This document shows positions 1 to 11,204 of a stretch of 64,000 nucleotides of DNA, piece after piece. Each line of letters starts with the position of its first letter. The stretch's first letter is position 1. This DNA comes from Limnanthes douglasii subsp. nivea (Eukaryota; Streptophyta; Magnoliopsida; Brassicales; Limnanthaceae), in assembly GCA_036936605.1 (NCBI GenBank), contig JAUPFV010000001.1, positions 118,800,771 to 118,864,770 of the forward strand, read 5' to 3'. Both the position numbers and the translations under genes were made by a program. The notes beneath the pieces were generated by a model that ran no database searches, was not told the DNA's origin, and was given only the letters and a program-made list of their open reading frames with translations.

Positions 1-416
1 CTTTAGTTTATTTGTTGATTTGTTGATTGATTATTATTTGGGAGTGATGTAGCTAGGTTTAGGATACATTCTTGTATAAAATGATTAAGTTTTGAGGGAG
101 TTAAGGTTTTAAGGTAAATATTTTGGTTTCTGATGTTCGTCGTGAATGTCGCACGATATACCTAGAGTTTTTCGGGTAAGTCATACAAAAATGATGATGT
201 TATTTGTGATACAGTATGCAAACACGATGGTATATTTTGCTCGCTCTATGCAAAATCGTAGCCAATTTTCATATAGTTCATGCGATTTATGGTAGTGTAT
301 TCGTTTGCTATTGTATATGTTTTTTTGACTCGTAATCTATTATATCTTGTGACACTAATACGTTGTATATATAGTTTAACATATACAGTTTACATAAAAA
401 TTGATAAATTTATGTT
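1..416. other. AT-rich leader region, no gene seen
   Basis: No coding sequence is recognisable. The stretch lies upstream of the plant-mobile-domain pseudogene and could hold its promoter or the end of the element that carries it. A TCGCACGATAT string near 151-161 recurs in inverted orientation near 6001-6013, beyond the convergent transposase. That is too little to call terminal repeats. Confidence 0.4.
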
Positions 417-458
417 ATGTCTCTTTTATCCATTCATAAACTGATTGTTTTTGTAGAT

Positions 459-2353
459 ATGGTTAAGACAAAGTCAACGACAAGGAAGGTAAGGGATCAC
501 TCAACGTCCCCCATATCATCGCCACCACGACCATCAAGGAATATTGTTAGGGCTTATCGGACTTCACCTAGCGAGCTACATAATCATCGTGACACATATG
601 TAAAGTCGTCCACTATAGAGAGTACTCATCAGAAATAAGGCTCTAGTTCCCATGTACCATCATCATTATAACACACCCCAGAGGAGGTGTCCGTGCTCAC
701 TAATTCCCATGTACCGACCTTGTATCCTGAATATAAGAAACAAAAGGCTTACAACTTCTTCCACAAGGATGTAAGTTTATTTAAAATTTTAATATTGCAC
801 TATGTATTCTATATTTTTATGTTTGGCTATTAATATTCCATATTATTTTTATTAATTTATTTCAATTCATTTTGTTGTCTCCAGTGAACCTACACTTATA
901 CTCTATGTACGATAGTGTTCGGAGATGGGACTTGGTGATCTTTCAGAGTAGGTTACGTGAGTGGGTTATACATACTCCAACCAGGTCTCTTATCCATGAT
1001 TTCTCTCCTTGGCATACCAACATCCACATGATCGAGGTGTTTTTCGAGTGTTGGCATGAAGACATATCATTTTTATATTTCTTGATCGATGATATGACTG
1101 TGACGTTTAACGCCATCCACGTTATTATGAGTATTTCGGTAGTAGGTATGCTTTTAATTTTGTTACATATGTTAGTGATGAGGAGATGTATAAGGTGTGT
1201 ACATATATACTTGGTATTACATCTGATCAGCTAGGTACCGGAACTAGTAGCGGTGTAAATTATGTTACTCAATCTTGGTTGAGATATACCTTTTCTTATA
1301 ACATTATTAGGATGGTAATGTGACCGATTAGCTTTTCGATCATGCTACCCGTGCTTATATATTATATGTGTTTGTTAGTATGATATTTGTCGACAAGACT
1401 GAGAGTATGGTTTCGCATGATTACTTACAACTCATTCACCATTACCATATGATGGGTAAGATAACTAGGGTCAGATGGGTTTGGCCCAGTTATACCATGC
1501 CTTTCGATAGAGTTCTCTCCACGATATTAGAGGTCTATCTGGATTTATTAGGATCTTTGACGCTTGAATTTATGATCACTTTCCTTGATTGACGGCCCCG
1601 TGGTACAACGAGTATGATATCTATCACCTAATATGTGTCACTATAAACCACTGTATGTTAGCTTCTCTCAGACTATTCAAGCTGATATTCGACACATCCT
1701 AGACATATATCGCGCGATTGATATAAGTTTCATTCTTAATTTTATTTTGTTTCATTTATTTATGCTAACTTTTATTTATTTATACTAACTTTAATATATA
1801 ATAATTCTTGTATGATGTTGTAGGTCTATATTCTTGCATATGTTTATCTAAGACATGTGCAACGTTTTGTGAAGTAAGCTGGATCGATCATACATTGATG
1901 TCGTGAGATATAGTAGAGGTGTATTATCCGAAGCGTGTTGCATGTTAGATGGGGCACATTCAGATGATACTAGGCCCTTTACGTGCAGTGTTGTCCAAGT
2001 CAAGTAGATGCACTAGTTTTAGATTTCAATGGGATAATAGGACTTGGTATAGTTGGCATCGTCATGTCATCGCAGATAGAGGTGATGCATACGAGGGTGG
2101 TACGATTGGTACATCCCCGATATATCCTATTTGGGTTAGGACTAACCTTTGGTACATAGTGTCCCACCCGGATTTGGTAGGGCCTGATACATATGTGAAG
2201 TCAAACCCTCCCATAGGCACATGTGGTACCACGAAGGATGCATTAGATCAAATACTGGATTTTCGGGAACATAGTAATACGATAACGTTTTAGAATAATA
2301 CGGATGCATTTGAGGAGTGTCTTCGTATCACCAAGCCTTATCGAGGTCATTCA
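459..2353 (+). pseudogene. Decayed plant mobile domain (MAIN-like) gene
   Basis: Several frame-shifted fragments on + read as parts of a plant mobile domain (PMD, aminotransferase-like) protein. The fragment at 872-1234 carries the typical WHED...MTVTF block. Next comes VTQSWLRYTFS (about 1265-1305), then a fragment at 1368-1592 with FVDKTE followed by a DRVL...YLDLLGS stretch. The last is at 1949-2293, with the PxRV...GHIQ transition and RTNLWYIVSHPD. A basic N-terminal segment (MVKTKSTTRKVRD) starts at 459, just after a TTTTTGTAG acceptor-like site, so I prefer this ATG to the one at 417. Stops and frameshifts break the reading. Known MAIN-like proteins include host meristem genes and many copies carried by transposons. 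The convergent MULE transposase beside it suggests the transposon-borne kind. PMD assignment fairly sure; exon limits not. Confidence 0.6.
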
Positions 2354-3839
2354 TAAGCTGTAGTTCACATTTCTTATTTCATGTACCCCATACTTTACTC
2401 TTCATTCATGCTTTTTTTATGATATGTGTTTATGAATTGTTTATGACTGTTATGATGCTTTATGACTAATATGATATTCGTTTATGACTTTTTTTACTTA
2501 GTATGATATTTCGTTATACTTGTTTATAATTGTTATGTTTATTTGGTACGGACCATATGAAAGCCTCACTCTAAAAGCAATAAAAATGAACATAAACGAT
2601 TTAACATAAACTGAATAACATATAAACATACATGGAACATAAAGAATAAGTACATTGAACATGAATTAAAAGATACATCATAAAGTAAATATCGTCAAAA
2701 TAAAATACATATAATAAAAACAACAAATACATATAACATAAATTAAAAAACATTATAAAGTGAAATGCGGGAACCAACTTATTCCAGACGGTATTCCCGA
2801 AAGTGATTGTTCTGAGTCTTATTGTTACAGATGTTGTTCGAGAATGTGATCGTTCAAATAGTCAACGAAATATCATATTTATCGCTTGCTTGGCAACCTT
2901 CAACAATTCAGAAATCTGAATAGTTGGAACCAAATTCAGATAATTGTGCTTTGTGTCTACTTCTTCAGGACTGCATGAAGGCTGACAGGGAGCTTCGTGA
3001 CACCCATACTTGTACTATATTGTACAAATAATTTCATTAGTTACCCATATGTGCTATGTTTCTACAGTTTTTTAACAGATTTGATGGCGCTTTCAGCAAC
3101 TGGTGGTACTCTAAAATACTTTATTCCTTATCTTACAACTTAAAAGTTTGAGTATATATGATATTGAGTAGAATATAAAATATGTTAAGTTTGTTAACTT
3201 ATTTATATGGGAAAATGAAGTGGGCGGAAACTTTATTCGGTAAGAAATTGATTTTCTAAGGAGAATGAAGTGGACAAAACATAAAATACATTGTTTGATT
3301 CAAACCTTGGAATGGAAAACATTGAATATTATATCGTGCAGGTTTTGCAACATTTGGTCAATCTATCTGATATGTGCGACACAAGGCAAATAAAATTAGT
3401 ATTGAAAAGCTCCATAAAACAGTACATCGCGCAATCTTCGTGATAGTTGGAGCAAATATCAAAACCGCGTGATATAATGTTATGTTTAGCTTTTCATAGC
3501 TATCTAACCATTGACGAGGAATCTTACTTGACGGAAAATCTTATTAAGCAGGAAATTATATTTAGCGAGAATTTAAGCACTGGCGGATAATTGATGTCAA
3601 TATAATACAAACATAATGAGTAATTAAGTTCTAATATAACATGTGAAATCAAAGATTAAATAATTAAATTCGAGAGTGTACTAACATTATATAGCGATGC
3701 AAAACAAAGTGTGATAATGTAATGTAACATAATCAAATGTCATCCTTGGTCATATCAGTAATTATTGGCTCTTTGCATTTCTCAAGGTTTTGACCGACAT
3801 GATTTGAATAAATTTGTTGAATATATCGTAATACAAAAT
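2354..3839. other. AT-rich spacer between convergent pseudogenes
   Basis: No reading frame of note. The sequence lies between the 3' ends of the PMD pseudogene (+) and the MULE transposase pseudogene (-). It probably holds their 3' untranslated parts or internal element sequence. Confidence 0.4.
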
Positions 3840-5215
3840 CGAATAAAGAGTCATTTCACCGGTATGATACCGACTCCATGTATAGTATAAATTCGAAAAT
3901 GGTCCATCTACAGGATTAGTAATCTATACAATTAAATTTAATAATTAGAGAAAAATACAAACTAAAAAATAATAATCTACACAATATCGTTAAGATACTT
4001 ACATGTACAAAGTGGCCTCTATGTACAAAATCAATTCCAATCTCTATAATAGTTCTGGAACATATAGGTGGATAACCACGTAATGGTAGATTCATTAAAC
4101 AAACTTGTAGAGATGTATTGTATACAAAAAATTGATATCGAGTGGATATCATTAATCCGAGGTCAGAAAATATCATTTAATAACGGCTTTCCGGATGACT
4201 TTTGAACCAATCTATCCTATGTAGTATTTCATCTAAACATTGGTTTGACCACAAACTTCCAACAATAAATTATGATTAGTATCTATTCCGAGATCAAATC
4301 GCGCATAACTAATTCTAAATTGTCCTTTTTACCGTATATTGATCTCGATACGGTCCGATAACTACACTGTCCGTTTAGAATAACGTCTACCAAGCTAGTA
4401 ATATAAAGATGTATAAATGTAGGGATGCAGTCCGCGTACATATTTAATTTTCTGTTGTTAGTAGTTTTTTTTGTTGACCTAGTTTTCTTTTGGTGGTAGG
4501 AGGTTTATATACTAGAAATAAAATCCCTTTTGAGGCAGTCGTGCTACCTAACACATTTGTGAGTGTCCTAGCACTTGCAGTTTGATCAATGACATATACC
4601 CAATGACTAGTGCCCCGTTTAGTCGATCGGTACATACCCGATTATTTTCTACCTCTAGTAATAACAAGCTCTTTAGGCTCTACAACGCGACTACTTTTGA
4701 GTTTTAGGATCTATATAACCCTCATACGGATAATATGATCTTAATGTTCAGGCTCGTAACCACGTATAAAACTATATATGATGGATATTTTTTTAATATA
4801 CCATCTTCATCCGTAGTTGCATCTGTATAAAATGATATCTAATATTTTTCAGAATATATCCAAATCGTCCTTATGAATGGATTTACCTTCTCTTTTTATT
4901 GCAGCTATTTCACATGCGCAAGGTAACCCTTGTGTTTTCCTAAGGACACATCCGCATGCTACTCATTCAACGTATATTTATCTAGAATATTCAATAACAT
5001 GAGACATTATTTCTAAGCCTGCATGGGATACATAACCACATACTTGTAAGTTTAATATATTTCTATTATTTGGTACAATACGAAACTCAATTTTCTTAAA
5101 AGATTCAAGAGTCGCGGGATGTTTCCTACGTAGAAACTTGTGAACTTTGTCAAAATAGCATTAGTTAGTACCAAGGTAATGATTTAGGGTCGTGTGCGCA
5201 CTCTCATACCTATAA
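3840..5215 (-). pseudogene. MULE transposase C-terminal part: SWIM finger plus OTU domain, decayed
   Basis: Read on -, the fragment starts after an acceptor-like TTTATAG near 5203 with YESAHTTLNHYLGT, followed by FKKIEFRIVPNNRN. Then comes a SWIM-type finger, CGCVLRKTQGLPCACE (about 4905-4956). A basic tail with TKRGTSHWVYV (ORF 4444-4635) follows. Further on, the frame at 3916-4176 gives DLGLMISTRYQFFVYN...LPLRGYPP...EIGIDFVHRGHFVHV, which matches the C-terminal OTU cysteine-protease-like part of plant FAR1/MULE transposases. About 3840-3900 continues as YYTWSRYHTGE. Stops interrupt the reading. The SWIM pattern CxC..CxH reads CxC..CxC, so its last ligand is altered. The DDE core expected further upstream (above 5215) was not convincingly found, so the 5' half is lost or too decayed. 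Confidence 0.65.
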
Positions 5216-6419
5216 ACATAAATTATTTTTATAATATTGAAATTCTCTATGATAACAAAGGTAGCATTGATAACAAACTTCGGGCTTACCGATTGGTTGT
5301 TCTATTTAAAACATGCTCAAAATGCTAATTATGTATGCAAGACCATATCTGGTACAAATTATAGAATACGGTATACTTTTATATGGTATCTCTTGCATAC
5401 AATTCTTACATTTGAAGTTGATAAGTCTTATAATATTTAGGGTGGATTATCGGATAGTGTGTATGGTGGAGGGGTGTCAGGTGAGTAAGTATAAAGTTTA
5501 GAGAGAAAAAGTAGTCAAAATAAAGTACCAATGATTAGAAGTCCTTTTAATTCGAATGGATATTTGTATTTTTTATTGTACATTTTCTTTTCTTTAAAAT
5601 TTCCAGTTTAGCTTTTGATACATAACTATCGCACCTCTTACATTCCTAGTTTATCCGAGGAGTTTTCTTTCATTTATCGGAGTATTATAAGTAAGTAATG
5701 ATGATGAATCCTATCCTTTTACCTTCAGAATAAACCCATGCATCCAATTTTGGTTTAGTAAAATACTTATCGATTGTAAAAATGTGTGTGTAATCAGCCA
5801 TAAAGAATAGTGGTTGCTTAGGTTCCTACAACATATAATTATATGCTAAGTAAGGAGATCATAAATCGTAAATATATGCGCGATATAACTTTCGGAAATT
5901 GCCCATAACGTGCAAAACATTTACAATATGCCGCGTGAAGGTTTGCGATGAGCCTGACGAAAAATCGCATGTTGGTGGGAATTTCGATTGTTTATCAAAA
6001 ATATCGTGCGATTCATTGCTCAACAACTATAAAATTTTGAAAGTTACCTACATTGCAGTGGTTTCGTCTTCATAAAAAAATCGTATACGGAGTCCTTATA
6101 TCTTCGGTATCCATGTATTTTTATCTTTTTCGAGTGATTGTGAAGTTTATCCAAACTAGATTAAGTTAGATAATTTTAAGATTTTAGAGAGTTTTTCGTT
6201 TTTTTGAAGTGAATGACATTATTGTAATTGACTATAATAGTCGGACTATTTTAGATTTTTCAAATTTGAGTGAAAAAAAAAAAAGAATTAGGGTAAGATC
6301 TAACAGAAATCGGCAAACATCTAATCTAATCGTGTACTTGGATGAAAGAAGAAGTGTTAAAGTAGACTCTGAAGTTTCTATGATTTGGAATTGGTTTGAG
6401 AAGTCATATACATAGAAGA
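5216..6419. other. AT-rich region without recognisable gene
   Basis: It should hold the missing 5' half of the MULE transposase or the element's end, but only weak, stop-ridden similarity is visible (a YKTYQLQM-like string read on - near 5410-5435). The two opposite 68-codon frames at 6209-6438 shadow each other and look like chance. Confidence 0.35.
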
Positions 6420-6533
6420 TTGACACTTCTATTTTCAAACTGATCTAAAATACATATATAGATATTATTGAAGTAATTCATTACACAGACAGAGGACAAT
6501 CAGTGCGGTTCTGAAGCTTCCTCTTTTATTACT
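6420..6533 (-). terminator. Probable 3' UTR and polyadenylation region of the ARM-repeat gene
   Basis: Downstream of the stop codon on - the sequence is AT-rich. It contains AATGAA- and AATAAT-type near-upstream elements around 6460-6485 and T-rich stretches, as is usual for plant 3' ends. No single cleavage site can be picked. Confidence 0.35.
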
Positions 6534-8171
6534 TCATTTCAGACTGAACAAACTCAATAAATTTCTTCGGTCCAATCTTTCGAGCAACTTTTCAGCACCA
6601 GGAATATCCATATCGGATAGCTTCTTCAGATACCCGATAGCCCCGTACGAAACCATCAGCTTCTTACATTTCTTACTCGAAGAAAGAACCAAAAGACAAG
6701 AAATAGCATACTTCTTTGCAGTATTTGACGGACTAGGATCCAGCAATTGAACAAGATTAGGCACACTCGTATCATCCCTTTTGATTTTAGCACAATTAAG
6801 TGGAAGACTAATCAGACTTGAGATTGCTTGTGCCGCAAGTTCTCTTGTGCTGTTTGATTTAGCCTGCAGTAGTTTAACAAGCAAAAGAATGCAATCCGAT
6901 TCACCTATTAGTTTCTTCATTTCGACTGAGCTGGATATTCGGCATATAGCAGCCATAGCGGCTACTTGTGCCCCCCCTGATTTAAGGACGCGGACTAACC
7001 GTGGTAGGACATTAAGAATAATCAAACTTTCCACAGAAACTGAACAAACTAAATTTTTTAATGCCACTACGGCTGACTCTTGAGGTAATGGACTGTCAAG
7101 ATAAGCTAAAAGGCTAACGATTCCATTTTCAGATATGACAAGCTTACGTAAGTTTTCATTACTGGCTGTAAGATTCTGTAAGCAGTCTGCAGCGTATTGT
7201 TTAGATCCTAATAGAATACCGGAATCGAGTAAATTAATCATTACCCTTACAATCCCTTCGTCGGCGAGGGTTTGTCGTAATTCAGGGCAAGCTGATAAGT
7301 TCTTTAAGGTACAAGCAGCTGCAGCCTGTGTGATCGAATCACCATTTTGACATATCTCAATTAACGGTCTTACTCCATTATGACCGACGATGGCTCGGGC
7401 CGTTTCTAGTGACACCGACAATCTCTGAAGAGAAATAGTTGCATTTTCTTTACTTGTTGAGCTACCTGACTCGATTAGTCTGATGAGCGGAGGCAAGACG
7501 CCTTGTGAAACAAGGTAACTCTCGAAGCAGCCGGATTCCGCCACCGAGCAGATGACTGTTACAGCTTTTTCTTGTATCCGGGGCGAGGTTGCTGTTAATA
7601 ATTGGATTAAAGCAGAAAAATCGTTTCTTTTCATCAAACTTAAAACACCCTTTTCATCCTCTCTCATGAACTCCATTACATCATCAAGTGCTTTATGTTT
7701 CGACTCCAAATGACCAATCTGAAGCCGGGCAAGCAATTCTCGAATATCAGTGGTTGTTCCAGGCTCAGATTGAGGCAAAGTAGAATCACCAAGAACTCCT
7801 GTCTTGACTAAAAGACCACAATCTTTCAAATTCAAATTGAATTTTCCATATAAGGAGTCGAGATCACTTTGCATTCGAAGCTTCCCGTCATATTCTTCTT
7901 TGACGCATGATTCAGCCAGTTCTATTGATTCTTTCAGTGTCTTCGAAACTGCCTGCAATTGCTCCTTACAAAGAAAACTCTTTGAGAAGCAAGGATGGCT
8001 TGACAAATCAGATAAACACGACGGGATCTGTTCGAGTTTCGAAATAATCCTCTTCCATCTGGTAAGAAACACCTTAACTTCTTTTGCCTTCTCAACAGCC
8101 AACGGAACAAGGTCTTGCGCCTGAACTAACCAATCACGGTTTGATGCTTCATTTTGCTTCTCTTCCACCAT
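6534..8171 (-). CDS. Armadillo-repeat protein with N-terminal DUF7032-type helical domain
   Basis: Single uninterrupted frame of 545 residues. Residues about 10-125 form a helical N-terminal domain of the DUF7032 kind (LVPLAVEKAKEVKVFLTRWK, then LEQIPSCLSDLSSHPCFSK). A linker carries TDIRELLARLQIGHLESK (141-158). Residues about 155-520 are tandem armadillo repeats with the usual helical signatures, such as KENATISLQRLS, TQAAAACTLKNLSA, KQYAADCLQNLTA and ESAVVALKNLV. The C-terminus ends GAEKLLERLDRR, as in the Arabidopsis family containing At2g45720, At1g01830, At5g50900 and At3g03440 (recalled, not searched). There is no U-box, signal peptide or membrane segment. ARM repeats make a protein-binding solenoid; the partner is unknown. 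Length and both ends fit the family, and the ATG lies in a good context (CCACCATG on the other strand). Codon structure is intact, unlike everything around it, so it is probably a working host gene. Confidence 0.9.
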   Translation of the reverse strand: MVEEKQNEASNRDWLVQAQDLVPLAVEKAKEVKVFLTRWKRIISKLEQIPSCLSDLSSHPCFSKSFLCKEQLQAVSKTLKESIELAESCVKEEYDGKLRMQSDLDSLYGKFNLNLKDCGLLVKTGVLGDSTLPQSEPGTTTDIRELLARLQIGHLESKHKALDDVMEFMREDEKGVLSLMKRNDFSALIQLLTATSPRIQEKAVTVICSVAESGCFESYLVSQGVLPPLIRLIESGSSTSKENATISLQRLSVSLETARAIVGHNGVRPLIEICQNGDSITQAAAACTLKNLSACPELRQTLADEGIVRVMINLLDSGILLGSKQYAADCLQNLTASNENLRKLVISENGIVSLLAYLDSPLPQESAVVALKNLVCSVSVESLIILNVLPRLVRVLKSGGAQVAAMAAICRISSSVEMKKLIGESDCILLLVKLLQAKSNSTRELAAQAISSLISLPLNCAKIKRDDTSVPNLVQLLDPSPSNTAKKYAISCLLVLSSSKKCKKLMVSYGAIGYLKKLSDMDIPGAEKLLERLDRRNLLSLFSLK

Positions 8172-9420
8172 GATCTCAATCTAGGTTCACAATCCACCAC
8201 TATGACTTGAAAAAAACTGAAATTTAGAGAAAAAATCGAAACTTTAGTGACACCCAGATGTCAGAAGTAGTTGTATATTGCAATTGAATATTAAAAAGCA
8301 GCTGAAGCAGTTGAAACAGTGTCCTAATATGAATTATAGATCGAGAGAGACAGTGTCAAACAGGACAACTATGAAAAACAATAGAATAAGACAATACTAA
8401 CCAAACTGGTTTAAGCAAAGCACAAAATCGGGTTCTGTTTCAAAAACCAATTATGAATCGAGTTTAATTTGTGTTGGGTTGGGTTTTTCTAATCTAGAAA
8501 AACACTGTTTGGTCTCAAGATGTTCTCATTTGTTTTTTTTTTCTTTAGGTACAAAAAAATTCTCAACTTTACTTTTAAGACAAGAAGATAGTGAGAGCAA
8601 CATTTTGCTAACTTGATCTTGACCGATACGGTTTCTCATGTAATCTAGAGAGAGAGAGACAGAAAGTTTGGTCTTAAATTGTAGCTGTCTATTTTTAAAA
8701 AAGAAACAAAACGACTTTTCTATGAAGTGAATATAGAAGTCTCTATCCATAAATTTTAAATAATTCTTATATTTATATATAATCCATTACATAAATGCAA
8801 AACACATATTAGAAATTGAAGTAATTACCTTAGTCCTCCATTAAAGTTCCTCTGAGAACAGATTCTGTTGAACATTAAGAGAAAACAACAGATTAGTTAA
8901 GAAAAAGAGCAAACTTTAAAGGGAAGAACATTTTTGTCTTTCAAGAACCAATCTTTAAGTCTAAAGAAACAGGGGAAGAAAGTTACCTTTTCTTTGTTCT
9001 TCCTTAAAAAAACAAACAACTTTAGCCTAATTTTCAACTTTCCTCTCCTCTTATCTCACTCTTTTCAGAATAACAACAATTAAAACTTCCAAAAGCAGAA
9101 ATTACCAAAAGCTTGATTTGAACCCAGAATTCAAAAAAAAGAAGAAGACTACTTGAGAATTACCCAGAAGGTAAAGTGTGTTCAAATACAGAGAGAAAGA
9201 CGATACGATTCAAATTCGAGGAGAAAACCAGAGATCATAAGCTATTTGAAAGCAAGAGTGTGACTGAGAGTGGTACAAATACAAACGTTGACAAGGTACT
9301 ATAAATCGAAAAAGAAAAAATCAAATCTTTTTTCAAATCTCTATCTCTCTGTGTCCTCGCACTAAAAGTTGAGTTTGTCAGCTAAGTAAAAAATTGGACC
9401 TTTATCTGTAAAAGGTGGTG
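8172..9420 (-). promoter_or_regulatory. 5' leader and promoter of the ARM-repeat gene, probably with a leader intron
   Basis: No other gene fits here. On - a pyrimidine-rich acceptor (TTTTTTCTCTAAATTTCAG, CAG at 8216-8218) lies about 45 bases before the ATG. Good donors occur upstream: CTAAG|GTAATTAC (GT at 8827-8828) and AAAAG|GTAACTTTC (GT at 8985-8986). A spliced 5' UTR with an intron of roughly 0.6-0.8 kb is therefore likely. The CT-rich leader around 9000-9250 and a weak TATA-like TTTATAG near 9299-9306 would fit a start near 9250. W-box-like TTGAC cores occur near 9290 and 9474 but may be chance. Splice sites are read by eye. Confidence 0.4.
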
Positions 9421-9732
9421 TTTTTTTTTTTGAAGAGAGATTAATCATGAGATGTGAATCAGGACCAGTGTGTGATTTGAATGTTGACTATGGTTGGAGA
9501 ACGAACGGCTGCGATTTAAACCGTTTAGACAGAAATTTCGACCCGTTGGGATCGGGTGAAATTTGAATGTTGCTTATATTTTTTTATTTATTTATTCAAT
9601 TTTTAGTTATTGTTCGCTTACGTGGCATAGGTGAGCCACATGGTGCGGTCAGATGCCGATGCGGATACATACCTAAACATTTTGAATGATATTAGCCTTT
9701 TAAAATAGTATTTTTTCTTTTCCTTTAAACAA

Positions 9733-9733
9733 C

Positions 9734-9806
<73 letters not shown>
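9733..9806. repeat. AAT trinucleotide microsatellite
   Basis: About 24 uninterrupted AAT/ATA triplets. It lies roughly 1.5 kb upstream of the ARM-repeat coding region and about 90 bases before the left end of the Mutator-like element. Such runs vary in length between individuals. Confidence 0.95.
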
Positions 9807-10065
9807 TTACTTCTTTTCTTTTTAAAAATAAATTTTATATTTGAAAAGGTTAAAGATGTAACTAAAATGATTACGAGGTTTGAAATGATAAGATTAAAGC
9901 CAAAGCTATTTCCTCCATGGAAATTATTATTTCCTCCATAATTTGAAAAAGACCCCATGTTGTTATTTCCTCCATAAAGAAAAATACATATTTGCCCTTT
10001 TACCCATTTATTCTACTTTCACCTATTATTCTACTTACTTTCACCCATTATCCCTACCAATTCAC

Positions 10066-10258
10066 CAATTAAAAGAAAAAAAAACCCTAACTAAACTTTT
10101 CTACCCATTTTTCAGCAGCACGTTACATTCAAGAGAGAGAAGCCATTGGAAAAAAAACCCTAACTAAACTATTCTACCCATTATCCCTTCTTTCTACCCA
10201 CTTTTTTTCCAGCACCTACTTACAAAGCAACATCCAAGAGAGAAGCCATTGGACAAGG
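10066..10258 (+). repeat. Imperfect direct duplication with a leader-like exon end
   Basis: Two neighbouring copies of a CT-rich block (AAAAACCCTAACTAAACT, then TTCTACCCAT, later AGAGAAGCCATTGGA) lie at about 10076-10150 and 10151-10254. The second ends GGACAAG|GTAAATTTTCTC, a good donor. A matching acceptor, TTTTTGTTAG, lies at 10339-10348, just before the hairpin arm. If transcribed from the left end, this would be a spliced leader joined to the hairpin. Confidence 0.5.
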
Positions 10259-10350
10259 TAAATTTTCTCTACTTTATTCTTTTTCTTCATTTTTTGGTAA
10301 GATAGTGGTATTGTTGTTAAAATCGATTTATGATTTCGTTTTTGTTAGGT

Positions 10351-10462
10351 TTCTGCCCGGAGCAGCTGATTCCGAGAGGGTCACTCAAAATCAACTGCTG
10401 TTTTTTTAAACCGAGCAGCTGATTCCGAGTGACCCTCTCGGAATCAGCTGCTCCGGGCAGAA
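10351..10462. repeat. 36-bp perfect inverted repeat (hairpin, 40-base loop)
   Basis: Arm 10351-10386 (TTCTGCCCGGAGCAGCTGAT...) is the exact reverse complement of 10427-10462. The loop repeats part of the arm once more in direct orientation (GAGCAGCTGATTCCGAG at 10413-10429). The core word CTGATTCCGAG is shared with the palindrome array 0.8 kb away in the same element. A transcript would fold into a long stem. Confidence 0.9.
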
Positions 10463-10562
10463 AAAAATTTCATGTGGCCCTCACAAAGTAAAAATATCAC
10501 CAACAAAACATTAAAACAAATACATAGGACAAAATGCATGCAGCAGACCCTCATGACGTTAC

Positions 10563-11046
10563 CGAGGATCCAATTCGGTGATTGACACTTCATTTATCGA
10601 GAAGTCACCAGTTTTACCTTTGTTTTTATCCGAGTTTCGCACCAGCGATGAAGATGAGTGAACATCCTCATATGACTTCTTCCTCCAGAAAATGATGTAG
10701 ACAACTGCAGCAAGTGCCATGGAAATCATAACGATGGAAATCATAACTGTAGGAACAACAATGGTTACAATTGTCCTAGAAGAAAGACTTCCCTTTCCTG
10801 CAAGAATCATGAATAATTATAACTAAATAAGTGAGACGGGTGGATTCATCTATTTTCCATACGAAATTGAAAGAACAAGAATTTACTATCTCGGAAATCT
10901 TCTCTCTTTTATTCGCCAAAATACAATCTAGTTTTTGTGTATGTTTAGATACATTTCTTCAGGTAGGTAAGGGATCAACGTACCTTTTGCGGCTGACTTC
11001 TGCTCATCGCAATGAGGATTTGTATATGGAATAGCAACCAAATCAT
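10563..11046 (-). pseudogene. Captured exons resembling a cysteine-rich receptor-like kinase (transmembrane region)
   Basis: Read on -, the first fragment (upstream part to 10984) codes FHDLVAIPYTNPHCDEQKSA and ends at a donor, AAAAG|GTACG. After a 186-base intron (10798-10983) ending TTGCAG, the second fragment (10797-10563) codes GKGSLSSRTIVTIVVPTV. A hydrophobic membrane span and the basic stop-transfer FWRKKS follow, then SITELDPR and another donor, TCG|GTAACG. The layout SSRT-IVVP-membrane-RRKK is that of the juxtamembrane exon of CRK/DUF26 receptor kinases. Keeping the intron and splice sites means capture at DNA level. There is no kinase domain. Other receptor-kinase families are possible; no parent gene lies in the window. 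Confidence 0.55.
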
Positions 11047-11136
11047 GGAACAAGGTCCTAGAATTGATTGTCTAGTTTCGATGTCCAATTTATCAAAATC
11101 ACGAGTTAAAAATGACAAAGACTACAATGTTCATGG

Positions 11137-11176
11137 TGTTTGACACTTCATTTATCGAGAAGTCACCAGTTTTACC
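11137..11176. repeat. Second partial copy of the captured exon
   Basis: About 38 bases (TTGACACTTCATTTATCGAG... to CAGTTTTACC) repeat 10581-10618 of the captured exon in the same orientation. This is internal duplication after capture. Confidence 0.8.
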
Positions 11177-11204
11177 AACAAAATATCACAAATACATTAA
11201 AACA

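Noticed and set aside
151..6013. TCGCACGATAT in inverted orientation near both outer sides of the PMD/MULE pair, as possible TIR cores
   Set aside because: Only about 11 bases match and neighbouring sequence does not; not enough for terminal repeats.
6781..8124. Several + frames of 70-106 codons
   Set aside because: Antisense shadows of the ARM-repeat gene.
9725..9958. 77-codon frame on - with a long isoleucine run
   Set aside because: It is the translation of the AAT microsatellite, not a gene.
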